Below, piece by piece: positions 44,007 through 52,579 of a stretch of 64,000 nucleotides of DNA. The notes beneath the pieces are model-generated. The model was not told the DNA's origin. It ran no database searches and worked only from the letters and a program-made list of their open reading frames with translations. Position 1 is the stretch's first letter. Each line of letters starts with the position of its first letter. The stretch is from CAIVVT01 sp052145115. GTDB lineage: Bacteria > Acidobacteriota > Terriglobia > Bryobacterales > Bryobacteraceae. The DNA lies in the NCBI GenBank assembly GCA_052145115.1, contig JBKQPG010000102.1:1-64000 (forward strand), written 5' to 3'. Position numbers and translations under genes: made by a program.

Positions 44007-45260
44007 TTAACGGCCACTCGCGCTCTTGACGCTTTCCCGGCTGCCACCCACGACAGAGGAAAACAGGCGTTGGAGGCTTTCCAGGGCCGACGACCAGAGG
44101 GGCGGCTGGATTACAGCGGCGTTTTCCTCCGCGCCCAGCGATCGGGTCACCAGCAGCTCACATTGACGGCGCAGGCTCGGCGCCTGGGAGAAGAAATTGC
44201 CACTGGTATAGGCGCTGTCGAGTTCGCTGGAGTAATCCGCCAGAGTCCAACAGGCCGGCCGGCCTAGCGCTTTCTCAATCGCCGACTTGGTCACAAAGGA
44301 TGGGCCGGTGACCCGGTTGAGGAGCAGCCGAACCTTGTTTTGGGTGAAACCGAGGCTGGCCAGGCGCTGCAGAATGCGGCTGGTTTCGTACATCTCGAGC
44401 ATGCCGCTGGTGGTGACCAGGTAGATCTCGCCGATCTCCTCCAGCAGCCGGAAGCAAAGCGGGCCGGCGCGGCCCAGGTCGACGACGATGAAGGAATACA
44501 GCGTCCGGGCGAACCGCAGCACGTGGCGCACGCGTTCGCCGCTGAGCGGGTCGGCGGGGCCGACCGCGCCGGGCCCCTGCAACAGGTCCGGGCCGTAGGG
44601 CGTGCGGGACACGATACGGCCCCAGAAATCGGCGTCCAGCCGGTGCAGGTTGGTGGCCGCGTCGACCACCGAATAGCGCGAGTCGGTCTTGAACAGGAAG
44701 GACGCCGAACGGGCGCTGACGTCAAGGTCAATCAGCAGCACTTTGGCGCCGCTCTGGCGCGCCAGTTCGACGCTGAAATGGGACGCCAGCGTGGTCGAGC
44801 CCACGCCGCCCTTGGCGGCCAGGAAGCCGATGGCTTTGGCTTGGACGGTGTCCGGCTTGCCGAACTCCGCCACGCGGTGGCCGCGCGCCACCGAGTATTG
44901 CAGCACGCGCACCAGCGCCTGGCAGCTCGGTTTGCCTTTCATGAGGTAATCCTGGGCGCCGCGCTCGACTGCCGTCAGGGCCTGGATCTCGTTGGCCATG
45001 CCGGTGTGGATGACGATCGGCACGCCGTGGGAGTGGCGCTGGATGGTTTCGAAGGTCGCCAAACCCTGGGAATCGGACAGCCCCAATTCCATCAGCACCG
45101 CGTCGAAGCCATGGCGCGCCAGCGCGTTCAAGGCCGAAACCAGAGTCTCCGCGGTCTCGATATTGAAGCGCGGACCGGCTGTGGATTCGATCATCTCGCG
45201 CACGGTGCGGGCATCGTCGGCGTTGTCCACGATCAGCAGTTTGAGCTCGGTTTCAGGCAT
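44007..45260 (-). CDS. CpaE-like protein: pseudoreceiver plus MinD-type ATPase
   Basis: A 417-residue cytoplasmic protein. Residues 1-125 are a receiver domain that keeps most of the active site (IVDNADD, the Thr of IVIHTG and the Lys of DYLMKGK), but the phosphoacceptor Asp is Glu (AVLMELGLSDSQG). The ATPase domain follows, with deviant Walker A LAAKGGVGSTT near 150, LLIDLDVSARSASF and Walker B FIVVDLGRAG, giving a canonical MinD/ParA layout. Glu at the acceptor site could mimic phosphorylation and lock the domain active. It resembles CpaE/TadZ localisation factors, though no tad genes are present. GAGGAGGGAG precedes the ATG at 45260. A paralogue lies at 22626-23771. Confidence 0.88.
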   Translation of the reverse strand: MPETELKLLIVDNADDARTVREMIESTAGPRFNIETAETLVSALNALARHGFDAVLMELGLSDSQGLATFETIQRHSHGVPIVIHTGMANEIQALTAVERGAQDYLMKGKPSCQALVRVLQYSVARGHRVAEFGKPDTVQAKAIGFLAAKGGVGSTTLASHFSVELARQSGAKVLLIDLDVSARSASFLFKTDSRYSVVDAATNLHRLDADFWGRIVSRTPYGPDLLQGPGAVGPADPLSGERVRHVLRFARTLYSFIVVDLGRAGPLCFRLLEEIGEIYLVTTSGMLEMYETSRILQRLASLGFTQNKVRLLLNRVTGPSFVTKSAIEKALGRPACWTLADYSSELDSAYTSGNFFSQAPSLRRQCELLVTRSLGAEENAAVIQPPLWSSALESLQRLFSSVVGGSRESVKSASGR

Positions 45261-45391
45261 GCGGCTCCCTCCTCTGGTCTTATCGTCGGCGGGGCGCAAT
45301 TCTCGACCGGATTATAAGGAATGGGCCCGGGCGTGGCAGCCGTATGTCGCATCCGGCACGGCGGCGGAATCAGCGCCGCGGGCGGCGGGCC

Positions 45392-46258
45392 TCAACAGGG
45401 GCCATCGGGTGAGGCCAGGTGGCGGGCGGCGAACGAGCGCAGGGCCTCTTGCCAGGGCCGCAAGGGATCGGTCTTGGTGTTCAGGAGAACCGCCCTGGCG
45501 GGGCGCTGCGCTTTGCGGGGGAACGCCGAGGCGGGTACCGCGACGAGTTGCGGTTTGCGGGGCGTGAGCTCGAAGACGGCGCGCGCCAGCTCATACCAAC
45601 TGGCCGCGCCCGAGTTGGTGAGGTGATACACGCCGTAAGGGGCGTCCGATTCGAGCAGCGCTGAGGTCGCCTGCGCCAGGTCGGGGGCGTAGGTGACGCT
45701 GTTGATTTCGTCGCTGACGGCCTGGATGGTGTCGCGCTGCGCGGCCAGGTCCATCATCAACTCGACAAAGCTGCGCTTGGAAACATCGCTGCAGCCCCGG
45801 GGGCCGAAAAGGACGGCGGTGCGCACCAGGTAGAAATCGTCGGTCGCGGCGGCCACGGTGCGTTCGCCGCGCAGCTTGGAGCGGGCGTAGACCGACAACG
45901 GGCTGGGCGAATCTGATTCAAAATACTCGCCCTTTTTGCCGTCGAAAACGTAGTTGGTGCTGTAGTGCACCAGCGGCCGGCGCAGCTCGCGGCACAGCGC
46001 GGCCAGCCGTCCGGGGAAGGCGCCGTTGAGCTCGAAGGCCGCCTCGGGATGGTCCTCGGCGCCGTCCACGTCGTTGAAGGCGATACAGTTCACCACCGCG
46101 TCGAGGTCCGGTGCGGCGGCCCGGAATTGGGTCTCGAAGCGCTTGGCGTCCAGCACGTCCACATCGCCTTTGTCCCAGGCCAGGGCCTCAGGGTAGAGCC
46201 GCGCCAGTTGCGTACCCAGCATCCCCTGGGCGCCGAGGATCAGGAGTCGCTGCGGCAT
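45392..46258 (-). CDS. rfbD: dTDP-4-dehydrorhamnose reductase (RmlD/RfbD)
   Basis: A 288-residue NAD(P)H-dependent SDR-extended enzyme, the last step of dTDP-L-rhamnose synthesis. It opens with LLILGAQGMLGTQLA (the GxxGxxG cofactor loop) and continues with NCIAFNDVDGAEDHPEAAFELN, HYSTNYVFDG and the catalytic YARSK near residue 130, then RTAVLFGPRG and GVYHLTNSG. The length matches RmlD. The start is ATG 46258; ATG 46270 or 46267 is possible. No rfbA/B/C genes are adjacent, so the other steps must lie elsewhere. It is divergent from the D-aminopeptidase gene. Confidence 0.92.
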   Translation of the reverse strand: MPQRLLILGAQGMLGTQLARLYPEALAWDKGDVDVLDAKRFETQFRAAAPDLDAVVNCIAFNDVDGAEDHPEAAFELNGAFPGRLAALCRELRRPLVHYSTNYVFDGKKGEYFESDSPSPLSVYARSKLRGERTVAAATDDFYLVRTAVLFGPRGCSDVSKRSFVELMMDLAAQRDTIQAVSDEINSVTYAPDLAQATSALLESDAPYGVYHLTNSGAASWYELARAVFELTPRKPQLVAVPASAFPRKAQRPARAVLLNTKTDPLRPWQEALRSFAARHLASPDGPC

Positions 46259-46337
46259 AGGTAGCATCATCCCACAGACGGAAGCGGGCCGAAGCGGCGC
46301 CCGGCCGGGGAGATGCCCGCGGCGTATACTACTCGAC

Positions 46338-47180
46338 ATGCGACGCCTGCTCCCGCTGGCTCTTCTGACTACGCTGTCCCTGTGGCCGCAGGCCAGGAAG
46401 AGCGTGTTCGTGATTACCGACGCCGAGGGCATCGCCGGGGTCTGCCGCCAGGATTTGACCGAACCCCACGACGCCGAACTGCGGCAACTGCTGACCGGCG
46501 AAGTGAACGCGGCCGTGCAGGGGTTCCTCGATGGCGGAGCCGATGAAGTGATCGTGTGGGACGGTCATGACGGCAGCCAGACGCTGTCGGCGCTGACGAT
46601 TCATCCCCGCGCCCGGCTGCTGATCGGCGCGCTGGGGGCGACAATGACGCTGGAACGGCGTTACAGTGCCGTGGCCTTCGTGGGACAACATCCGCAGGCC
46701 AACGTGCGGGGCGGCGTGATGGCCCACAGCTACAGCTCGCTGGGCATACAGACGATGCGCGTCAACGGGAAGGCGATGGGCGAGATCGAAACGCGGGCGG
46801 CGCTGGCGGGGGCCTTCGACACGCCGGTGGTGTTCCTCTCGGGCGACGTGGCGGCGGTGGACGAGCTGCACGCGATTGTGCCCCAGGCGGAGACGGTCGC
46901 GGTGAAGGAGGGGCTGGGAAGATACACCTGCCTCTCCCTGTCGGCCGAAGCGGCACGCGAGCGGACGCGCGAGCAGGCGCGGCGGGCAATGGCCAAAATC
47001 GGCGTCATCCAGCCGTATCGCATCGCCGGGCCGGTGACGGTGGAAATCGAGTACACGACGCGCAATTCATTGCCTATCGACGCCGGACTGCGGCCCGGCG
47101 CGGAGGTGGTGGACGACCGGACGATCCGCTATCACGGCAAGGATTTTCTGGAAGCGTGGACCCGCTCCTCGCTGTTCTAG
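46338..47180 (+). CDS. M55-family D-aminopeptidase (DppA-like), secreted
   Basis: A 280-residue zinc peptidase of family M55, which releases D-amino acids from peptides such as those of peptidoglycan. A short signal peptide (MRRLLPLALLTTLSLWPQA) is followed by ITDAEGIAGV (metal-binding Asp/Glu), VIVWDGHDGS, VGQHPQANVRGGVMAHSYSS (metal His) and GEIETRAALAG. The motif set is complete. Unlike cytoplasmic DppA it appears exported. No ribosome site precedes the ATG, and TATACT lies at 46325-46330, only 8 bp before it, so the mRNA may be leaderless. The long repeat copy R2 begins 29 bp after its stop. Confidence 0.88.
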   Translation: MRRLLPLALLTTLSLWPQARKSVFVITDAEGIAGVCRQDLTEPHDAELRQLLTGEVNAAVQGFLDGGADEVIVWDGHDGSQTLSALTIHPRARLLIGALGATMTLERRYSAVAFVGQHPQANVRGGVMAHSYSSLGIQTMRVNGKAMGEIETRAALAGAFDTPVVFLSGDVAAVDELHAIVPQAETVAVKEGLGRYTCLSLSAEAARERTREQARRAMAKIGVIQPYRIAGPVTVEIEYTTRNSLPIDAGLRPGAEVVDDRTIRYHGKDFLEAWTRSSLF

Positions 47181-47208
47181 AGACATGTCGCGGAGAAAGC
47201 GTAACCAG

Positions 47209-47614
47209 GCGCCGAGCCTCCTGCCTCCATCCCTTGATCTTGAGGTTCTTTCGAATCGCCATGGCCCTGGACCCGGGGACTGCCCGCCCCGCCTCGACCC
47301 CTCACCCCAGCCCTGCGAACCCGCCAATTCGACATTTCGACACGACACCACATCCTGTCGAATTGTCATACTTACTCACCCGGCTCACGATCCAATCGGA
47401 ACCGCCTTCTTCCATGTATCAATCTGATTTAACGACTCTTACATATCCTTGCTCGCCTTCCGGCCCGACCTCTCCCGGATCACTCTGCCGTCACACGCCG
47501 TATGAAGAAATGCGACACTTTGCGACATAAGTGTCGCACTTGGCTTTGTTCCTCCAATTTTCCGCGAACGCCCCTCCCACGCTCCGCCAATCGCACTCCC
47601 GCCGCCCGCGCCGC
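47209..47614 (-). repeat. Long intergenic repeat, copy R2 (inverted relative to R1)
   Basis: About 405 bp, the reverse-complement partner of 36961-37413 with high identity over its whole length apart from a ~42 bp block missing here. It fills the spacer between the convergent D-aminopeptidase and Oar genes and starts immediately after the Oar stop codon. TGCGACATAAGTGTCGCA at 47521-47538 is a perfect 18 bp inverted repeat, with another TGCGACA at 47511-47517. The two copies bracket a 10 kb segment holding six genes. Confidence 0.92.
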
Positions 47615-50600
47615 TCAGAAGTTGACCCGCAGGCGGAACTCGATCATGCGCGCCCCGGGGTCCTGCGCGTTGGAGAGGTCCTGGTAGGCGGAAGTGGTCT
47701 GGCCGAAGTTGGCGTCGATCAGGGTCGTATTGGCCAGTTGGAAGTTGGTGATGTTGAGGACGTTGAGGAATTGGGCCGTGAATTCGACCTTGTAGCGCTC
47801 CTTGATGGTCGTGGTCTTGGTGAGGTTCAGGTCGAAATGGTTCTGCCACGGGCCCCACAGAAAGACCTCGTAGCCGAGCTGCCCGGCGGTAAGTTGCGGC
47901 CCGATGTAGGGCGCGTTGGGATTCAGGGGCTGGCCGCCGGTCTGGAACGCGGCCACGCTGTTGTCGATCAGCGACTGCGGGAGATAGGAGACCAGCCCGG
48001 TGCCATTGGAACCCGTGGTCTTGACGATCCCCATCATGCTTTGCAGTTGCGAGGCCGTCATGTTGTGCAGCACGACGCCAGGGTCGTTCTGATTGATTCC
48101 CTCGCGCCCCGAGAGCAGTTGGGAGGGTGTGCCGGACTGATTGCGGTCGACTGCGGCGATCTGCCAGCCTTCCACCATCTTGCGGACCACCCGGTTGGCC
48201 GTGGCCAGGAAGGGACGCCCGGGGCCGAAAGGCAGCTCGTAGATCACGTTCAGCTTGAGCGCCTGCGGGATGTCGAAAGGCGTGGGCTGCTTGTCCAGAT
48301 TGATATTGCGCAGCGTGGTCGGGGACGGGAAATAGAGGCTGGAATCGGAGGTCGGCCCGTTGACCAGCGACTTCGACCAGACGTAGCTGCCCTCGAGCAT
48401 CAGGCCCTTGCTCATCCGCCGCCGGACCTCGATCTGCAGGGCGTCGTAGTAGGAACTGCCCCAGTTGCCGACGATCCAACTGTTGCCGCTCGAAACGGCG
48501 GGGTTCTCGATGAACAGATTGGCCGGATACTGGCCGGTGCTCATCCAGTTGTTGAGGTACGGTTGGGCATAGGAGAAGAGGTTGGCGTAAAGCCCCGGCT
48601 GGTTGGTCAGGAGGCGGTTGACGAAATTCTGGGAGCTGGTCCGCCCATAAGCCAACTGGATGAACGGGATGTCCGCCTGGCCGGGCAGCCCCTGGTTACC
48701 GAAGTTGGTGCTGGCCGGATTGGTCTCGCGGGCGATCATCAGGTTGTTGTAAGCGTTCTGCCATTCCGACAGGAATCCATTTTCAAAGATGTTGACTTCG
48801 TTCAAAGAGATCTGGCGCCACAGGTCGGTGCCATGGTTGCCGGTGTAGCGGACTTCCACGACGGTGCTCTGGCCCAACTCGCGCTGCAGGCCGAAATTCC
48901 AGCTCTGCACGTAGCCCAGCTTCAGATTGGGCTCGAAGCCGTTGAGCGGGTCGGTGGGTTGGGGCGAGAAAGGATAGGACGGGGACGCGGGGTAGGGGCG
49001 CGTGGGCAGCGTCGCGCTGCTGAGGGTGACCGAGCCCGGGGTGCCGAAGTACTGCGGGTAGTTGTCGGGATCCACCGAATCGTCGACGCTCCGGCCAGGG
49101 TTGGAACCGAGCATGTATTCCAGGATGGCGGTCCCCTCGCGGATGGTGCTGATGGCGTAGCCGGCGCGCAGGACCGTAGCGCCGGGATGGTCGCCCAGCA
49201 ACCAGTGCCACGGCCCCTGGCCGGCGGGCAGTTGCCAGGCAAAGCCGCCGGACGGGTTCCAGCGGTGCAGGTTGTTATAGGGCGTAAAATACTTCACGAA
49301 TTGAGGTTGCACGCCGGTCTCCAGGCCGGGCTGGAATTCATTGCCGATGCCGGAGATGCCCCACAGCGAAGCCAGCGTGACCGATGAGTAGGTACCGGTC
49401 AGATCCTCGAGCGGCCCCTCCCACTCGTAACGCAAACCCAGGTCCACGGTGAGACTCCTGCGCAGCTTCCAGGAATCCTGGACGAACAGGCCAAACTCGC
49501 GCTGCAGAACGTGGTCGATCGGGGGATTGGCGCCATATTGGCCCGCGGAATTGAGGGCCACCGACTTGCTGATCGAAGCCACGCGGCCGGTCAGGTCGGC
49601 ATAGAGCGCCGCGGCATCGTCGAGGACCCAATACGGCGCGTCGGGGAAATTCGCGTTGCTGAAGATGTCGGTCGGGCCGCCGTTATGGATCGGATCGTTT
49701 TGGGCGGCGTCGATGCCCAGCGTCATCGTGGGGATGGTCTCGTTGCCGATGGTCTGGTCCCACAGATTGACCTGCGTCCAATTGCCGCCAAAACTGACCA
49801 CGTGCGGCCCCTTCAGCCAGGACATGGTTTCGCTGAGGTTCCTGGTGGGCGAATTGCGCCGTGATCCTCCGACATAGGCCGAGACCAGCGAGCCCGAAGC
49901 GGGGTCGCCCGGTACCGCGTAGCCCTCGCCGGCGGTGAGCGCGATGTTGTAGCCGCGCCACTGGGCATACGATCCAGCCGAGTCGGCCTGCGGGTCGAAC
50001 ACGATGGTGCCGCTGTCCAGGCCGGCGCGGAATTCGTTGGTCAGGTGGGAGGTAATCGTAGACCGCAAGGCGATGATGCCTGCGAAGCGGTTGCTGAGCT
50101 GACCGCCGACAGCGGGGGCGCCCAGCACGGTGCCCGTTCCGGGCAACAGCGCCACATCGCCGTTCAGGATATCCGGAGTGGAGTTGTAATTGTTGTAGGA
50201 GTAAGAGATCGAGAGCTGATTGCGGGAGTTGAGGTTGTAATCGATCCGGCTGACGGTGAACAGCCGCAGGTCCTCGCCCCTGGCCTGGTAATAGAAGGTG
50301 TCGCGAATGTAGTCGCCGCTGGACGAGATGTTGTTAATCAGGTTGGGTGAGCCCGAAACCAGCGCATTGATCTGGTTAAAGGTCTTGGCCATGATCGGAT
50401 CCGCGGTGCCCTGATAGCCGTTATCCAGCGCCAGCTTCAGCACGTTGACGGTGACGAGCTGGTTGGTTACCGGATCCATGTACGTATAGTTGCCGTTGAC
50501 CGCGGCGGGCGTCAGGACGGTATAGCTTTCGCTCGCCGACGCGGGCTGGATACGCTGTTCTATGTTCGTGAAGAAGAACAGCTTGTTCTTCCAGATCGGC

Positions 50601-51496
50601 CCGCCGATGTGCCCTCCGAACTGGTTCAACTGGACAATGTCGCGGGGCAGGCCGTCGATGTTGTTGAAGTAATAATTGGCATTCAGGGCGGTATTGCGGA
50701 TCTGCTCGAAAACGCCGCCATGCAACTGGTTGGTGCCGCTCCTGGTGACGAACTTGATCTGGGCCGCGCCTTCCCCGGTGGCATTGGCTGCCGCGGCCGA
50801 GGTGGTCAGAGTGACTTCCTCAATCGAGTCGTCGGTGATCGGGATGAAGGTGAAGAAGCCGTTGCTACTCTTGAGCAGCTGGTCCTGGGTATTCAAACCG
50901 TCGATGGTGACGTTCAGCGCGCTGTTGGGCAGCCCGTTGATGCTGGAGTAGCGGTTCGCGCCGGCCGTCTGGACACCGGGCTGGGAGACCAGCAGGTCCA
51001 GGCCGCCGCGGGTGATTTCCGGCAGTTCGAGCACCATGCGCCCTTCCAATGTGCTGTTGACCGTCGCGTCCGTGGTTTGCACCAGCTCCGCACCGCCCTG
51101 CACCTCCACGACTTCCGCGACCGGGCCGAGCTCCAACCGGGCATTGGCGGTGGTGGGGATGGCGGCGTCGATTTGGACGTTTTCGAGCACGAACGTGCGG
51201 AAGCCTTTCATCGAGACGGACACCTTGTAGACGCCCTCCGACATCGCCGGCAGCAGCCAATAGCCGCGGATGTCGGTGCTGGCTTTGAAGGTCTGTCCGT
51301 TATGGATGTTCGTGACCAGCACCTGGGCCCCGGCGACCGAGGTCTTTTGCGGATCAGTCACGGCGCCGTCCAGCGTACTGGTGGTGACTACCTGCGGAAA
51401 AGCGAAGGCGGCCCCGAAAGTCAGGAACGCAACCAGAATCAGCAGAGAGCGCAGCATCCTAGTAAGAGAGTGTATTAATGGCTCAAGATGTCGCAC
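47615..51496 (-). CDS. Oar-type TonB-dependent receptor with carboxypeptidase-regulatory domain
   Basis: A 1293-residue outer-membrane protein. A signal peptide (ends near residue 34, FAFPQ) is followed by a CarboxypepD_reg-like beta-sandwich domain (residues about 40-125, DGAVTDPQKTSVAGAQVLVTN). A plug-like region comes next (VVEVQGGAELVQTTDATVNS, LPNSALNVTIDGLNTQD), then a long beta barrel ending FRLRVNF, with the terminal Phe expected for BAM insertion. Acidobacterial Oar receptors are thought to take up large carbohydrate-derived ligands. The GTG start at 51496 is supported by GAGGAGG 5 nt upstream. Two TGCGACA motifs flank that ribosome site, one overlapping the start codon. The 3' end abuts repeat R2. 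Confidence 0.93.
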   Translation of the reverse strand: MRHLEPLIHSLTRMLRSLLILVAFLTFGAAFAFPQVVTTSTLDGAVTDPQKTSVAGAQVLVTNIHNGQTFKASTDIRGYWLLPAMSEGVYKVSVSMKGFRTFVLENVQIDAAIPTTANARLELGPVAEVVEVQGGAELVQTTDATVNSTLEGRMVLELPEITRGGLDLLVSQPGVQTAGANRYSSINGLPNSALNVTIDGLNTQDQLLKSSNGFFTFIPITDDSIEEVTLTTSAAAANATGEGAAQIKFVTRSGTNQLHGGVFEQIRNTALNANYYFNNIDGLPRDIVQLNQFGGHIGGPIWKNKLFFFTNIEQRIQPASASESYTVLTPAAVNGNYTYMDPVTNQLVTVNVLKLALDNGYQGTADPIMAKTFNQINALVSGSPNLINNISSSGDYIRDTFYYQARGEDLRLFTVSRIDYNLNSRNQLSISYSYNNYNSTPDILNGDVALLPGTGTVLGAPAVGGQLSNRFAGIIALRSTITSHLTNEFRAGLDSGTIVFDPQADSAGSYAQWRGYNIALTAGEGYAVPGDPASGSLVSAYVGGSRRNSPTRNLSETMSWLKGPHVVSFGGNWTQVNLWDQTIGNETIPTMTLGIDAAQNDPIHNGGPTDIFSNANFPDAPYWVLDDAAALYADLTGRVASISKSVALNSAGQYGANPPIDHVLQREFGLFVQDSWKLRRSLTVDLGLRYEWEGPLEDLTGTYSSVTLASLWGISGIGNEFQPGLETGVQPQFVKYFTPYNNLHRWNPSGGFAWQLPAGQGPWHWLLGDHPGATVLRAGYAISTIREGTAILEYMLGSNPGRSVDDSVDPDNYPQYFGTPGSVTLSSATLPTRPYPASPSYPFSPQPTDPLNGFEPNLKLGYVQSWNFGLQRELGQSTVVEVRYTGNHGTDLWRQISLNEVNIFENGFLSEWQNAYNNLMIARETNPASTNFGNQGLPGQADIPFIQLAYGRTSSQNFVNRLLTNQPGLYANLFSYAQPYLNNWMSTGQYPANLFIENPAVSSGNSWIVGNWGSSYYDALQIEVRRRMSKGLMLEGSYVWSKSLVNGPTSDSSLYFPSPTTLRNINLDKQPTPFDIPQALKLNVIYELPFGPGRPFLATANRVVRKMVEGWQIAAVDRNQSGTPSQLLSGREGINQNDPGVVLHNMTASQLQSMMGIVKTTGSNGTGLVSYLPQSLIDNSVAAFQTGGQPLNPNAPYIGPQLTAGQLGYEVFLWGPWQNHFDLNLTKTTTIKERYKVEFTAQFLNVLNITNFQLANTTLIDANFGQTTSAYQDLSNAQDPGARMIEFRLRVNF

Positions 51497-51527
51497 TCAG
51501 ACCTCCTCATCGATATGTCGTGTCGCA
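51489..51527 (-). promoter_or_regulatory. Paired TGCGACA motifs around the Oar ribosome site
   Basis: On the minus strand TGCGACA occurs at 51527-51521 and again at 51495-51489, the second overlapping the GTG start of the receptor gene, with GAGGAGG between them. The same heptamer forms the inverted repeats in R1 and R2. This suggests a shared regulator-binding site; binding has not been shown. Confidence 0.4.
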
Positions 51528-51963
51528 ACTGGCTTCGACCGCGGCAGTCGATGAATGGCGGCACCCGCATCGGCGCGGAATCCCGGCTCTGGCCCTGCGG
51601 GCGCCGCTCAGCGCGTTCTGCATCGACACAAATGCAATGCCGTTTCAACCTAATGGCTCCCCGAAGCATGGACCCCACGCGTTCGGGAACCGGCGGCGGG
51701 AACTGACGCAACCACTATAGCGATCCCGGGCGTCGACTGGGCCCAGGCATCGGGTGTTAGGACCTCTTCATCTCAAACAACGGGGCGTCACGGCCGCCGG
51801 AGGCAGGTAGGACAACACCGCTGAAATAAGTCTACAAGACTAAACTCCCGTTTCAATGACAAAGCAATAGCCGTGTGGACACCTTGGTCTTCCAGATTGA
51901 GGGAATTCAGTTTTCCTGGGACTGCGAAGGTCACGCGCGAGACGGCGGAATGGCCTGGGTGCG
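51497..51963. other. Spacer upstream of the Oar receptor gene
   Basis: 467 bp without a credible gene. The region nearest the receptor carries the TGCGACA motifs and should hold its promoter. An AT-richer part at about 51770-51910 separates it from the 3' end of the small membrane protein gene. Open frames here are Arg-rich shadows. Confidence 0.4.
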
Positions 51964-52431
51964 CTAAAGTCCGGAGACGCCCCAGCGTTTTAGTTCGTGC
52001 AGAAACGTGTCCCTGGCTGAGTGCCGGCTGGTGAAGCGGATCGGGGGCGCGCCTTGCGGCCCGCGAACGACGACGACTCTATTTTGCACGCAGCCGAACA
52101 GGCGCCGGGGCAACAGGGGAATCTCAGCGGTTTCTGCTACCCGGCGGACGTCCTTCCAGGGGATGAATCGCTCCCCGATGCCCAGCGGTCCGTCGCGACG
52201 GACGCCATGCTGGTCGGTCGTGATCTGCCGCGGCCAGGCCACGGCCAAGGCGGCCAGACAACCGAGCATGAGCAGCAGATCCGGCAGGGTTTGCGGGGGC
52301 GTGTCAAAGAGGAGAATCAGCACCACAGTGGCGGCGATCAACAGCGCCAGCGCGCCGTACAATGCCAGCACATACAAGCGGGCTGGGAAGTGGACCGCTT
52401 CCGGATTCCGCTCATCGCGGTAGTACGACAC
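51964..52431 (-). CDS. Small membrane protein with PH-like cytoplasmic domain
   Basis: A 155-residue protein with two adjacent TM helices (LYVLALYGALALLIAATVVLILL and TLPDLLLMLGCLAALAVAWP) followed by a ~85-residue soluble part. That part (ITTDQHGVRRDGPLGIGERFIPWKDVRRVAE, then NRVVVVRGPQG and HELKRWG) looks like the bacterial PH domain found after TM pairs, as in YdbT/bPH proteins. Function unknown. The ATG start begins MSYYRDERNPE, a plausible cytoplasmic N terminus. It is divergent from the radical SAM gene. Confidence 0.75.
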   Translation of the reverse strand: MSYYRDERNPEAVHFPARLYVLALYGALALLIAATVVLILLFDTPPQTLPDLLLMLGCLAALAVAWPRQITTDQHGVRRDGPLGIGERFIPWKDVRRVAETAEIPLLPRRLFGCVQNRVVVVRGPQGAPPIRFTSRHSARDTFLHELKRWGVSGL

Positions 52432-52579
52432 CAGTACTCATTCTGCCATCTGCGACGCGCCGCCGGAAGTGGAAAATGCGCCAATCGCATGACAAACAAG
52501 AGGTTACGGTAAGGATTGAGGCGCCGGCGGGCTGTCGCTGGGCCTTGACCATGGGCGAATAGAATGCGAACATACCGTC

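Noticed and set aside
47531..49387. A 618-residue plus-strand frame
   Set aside because: It is antisense to the Oar receptor gene, which has a signal peptide, a regulatory domain and a proper barrel end.
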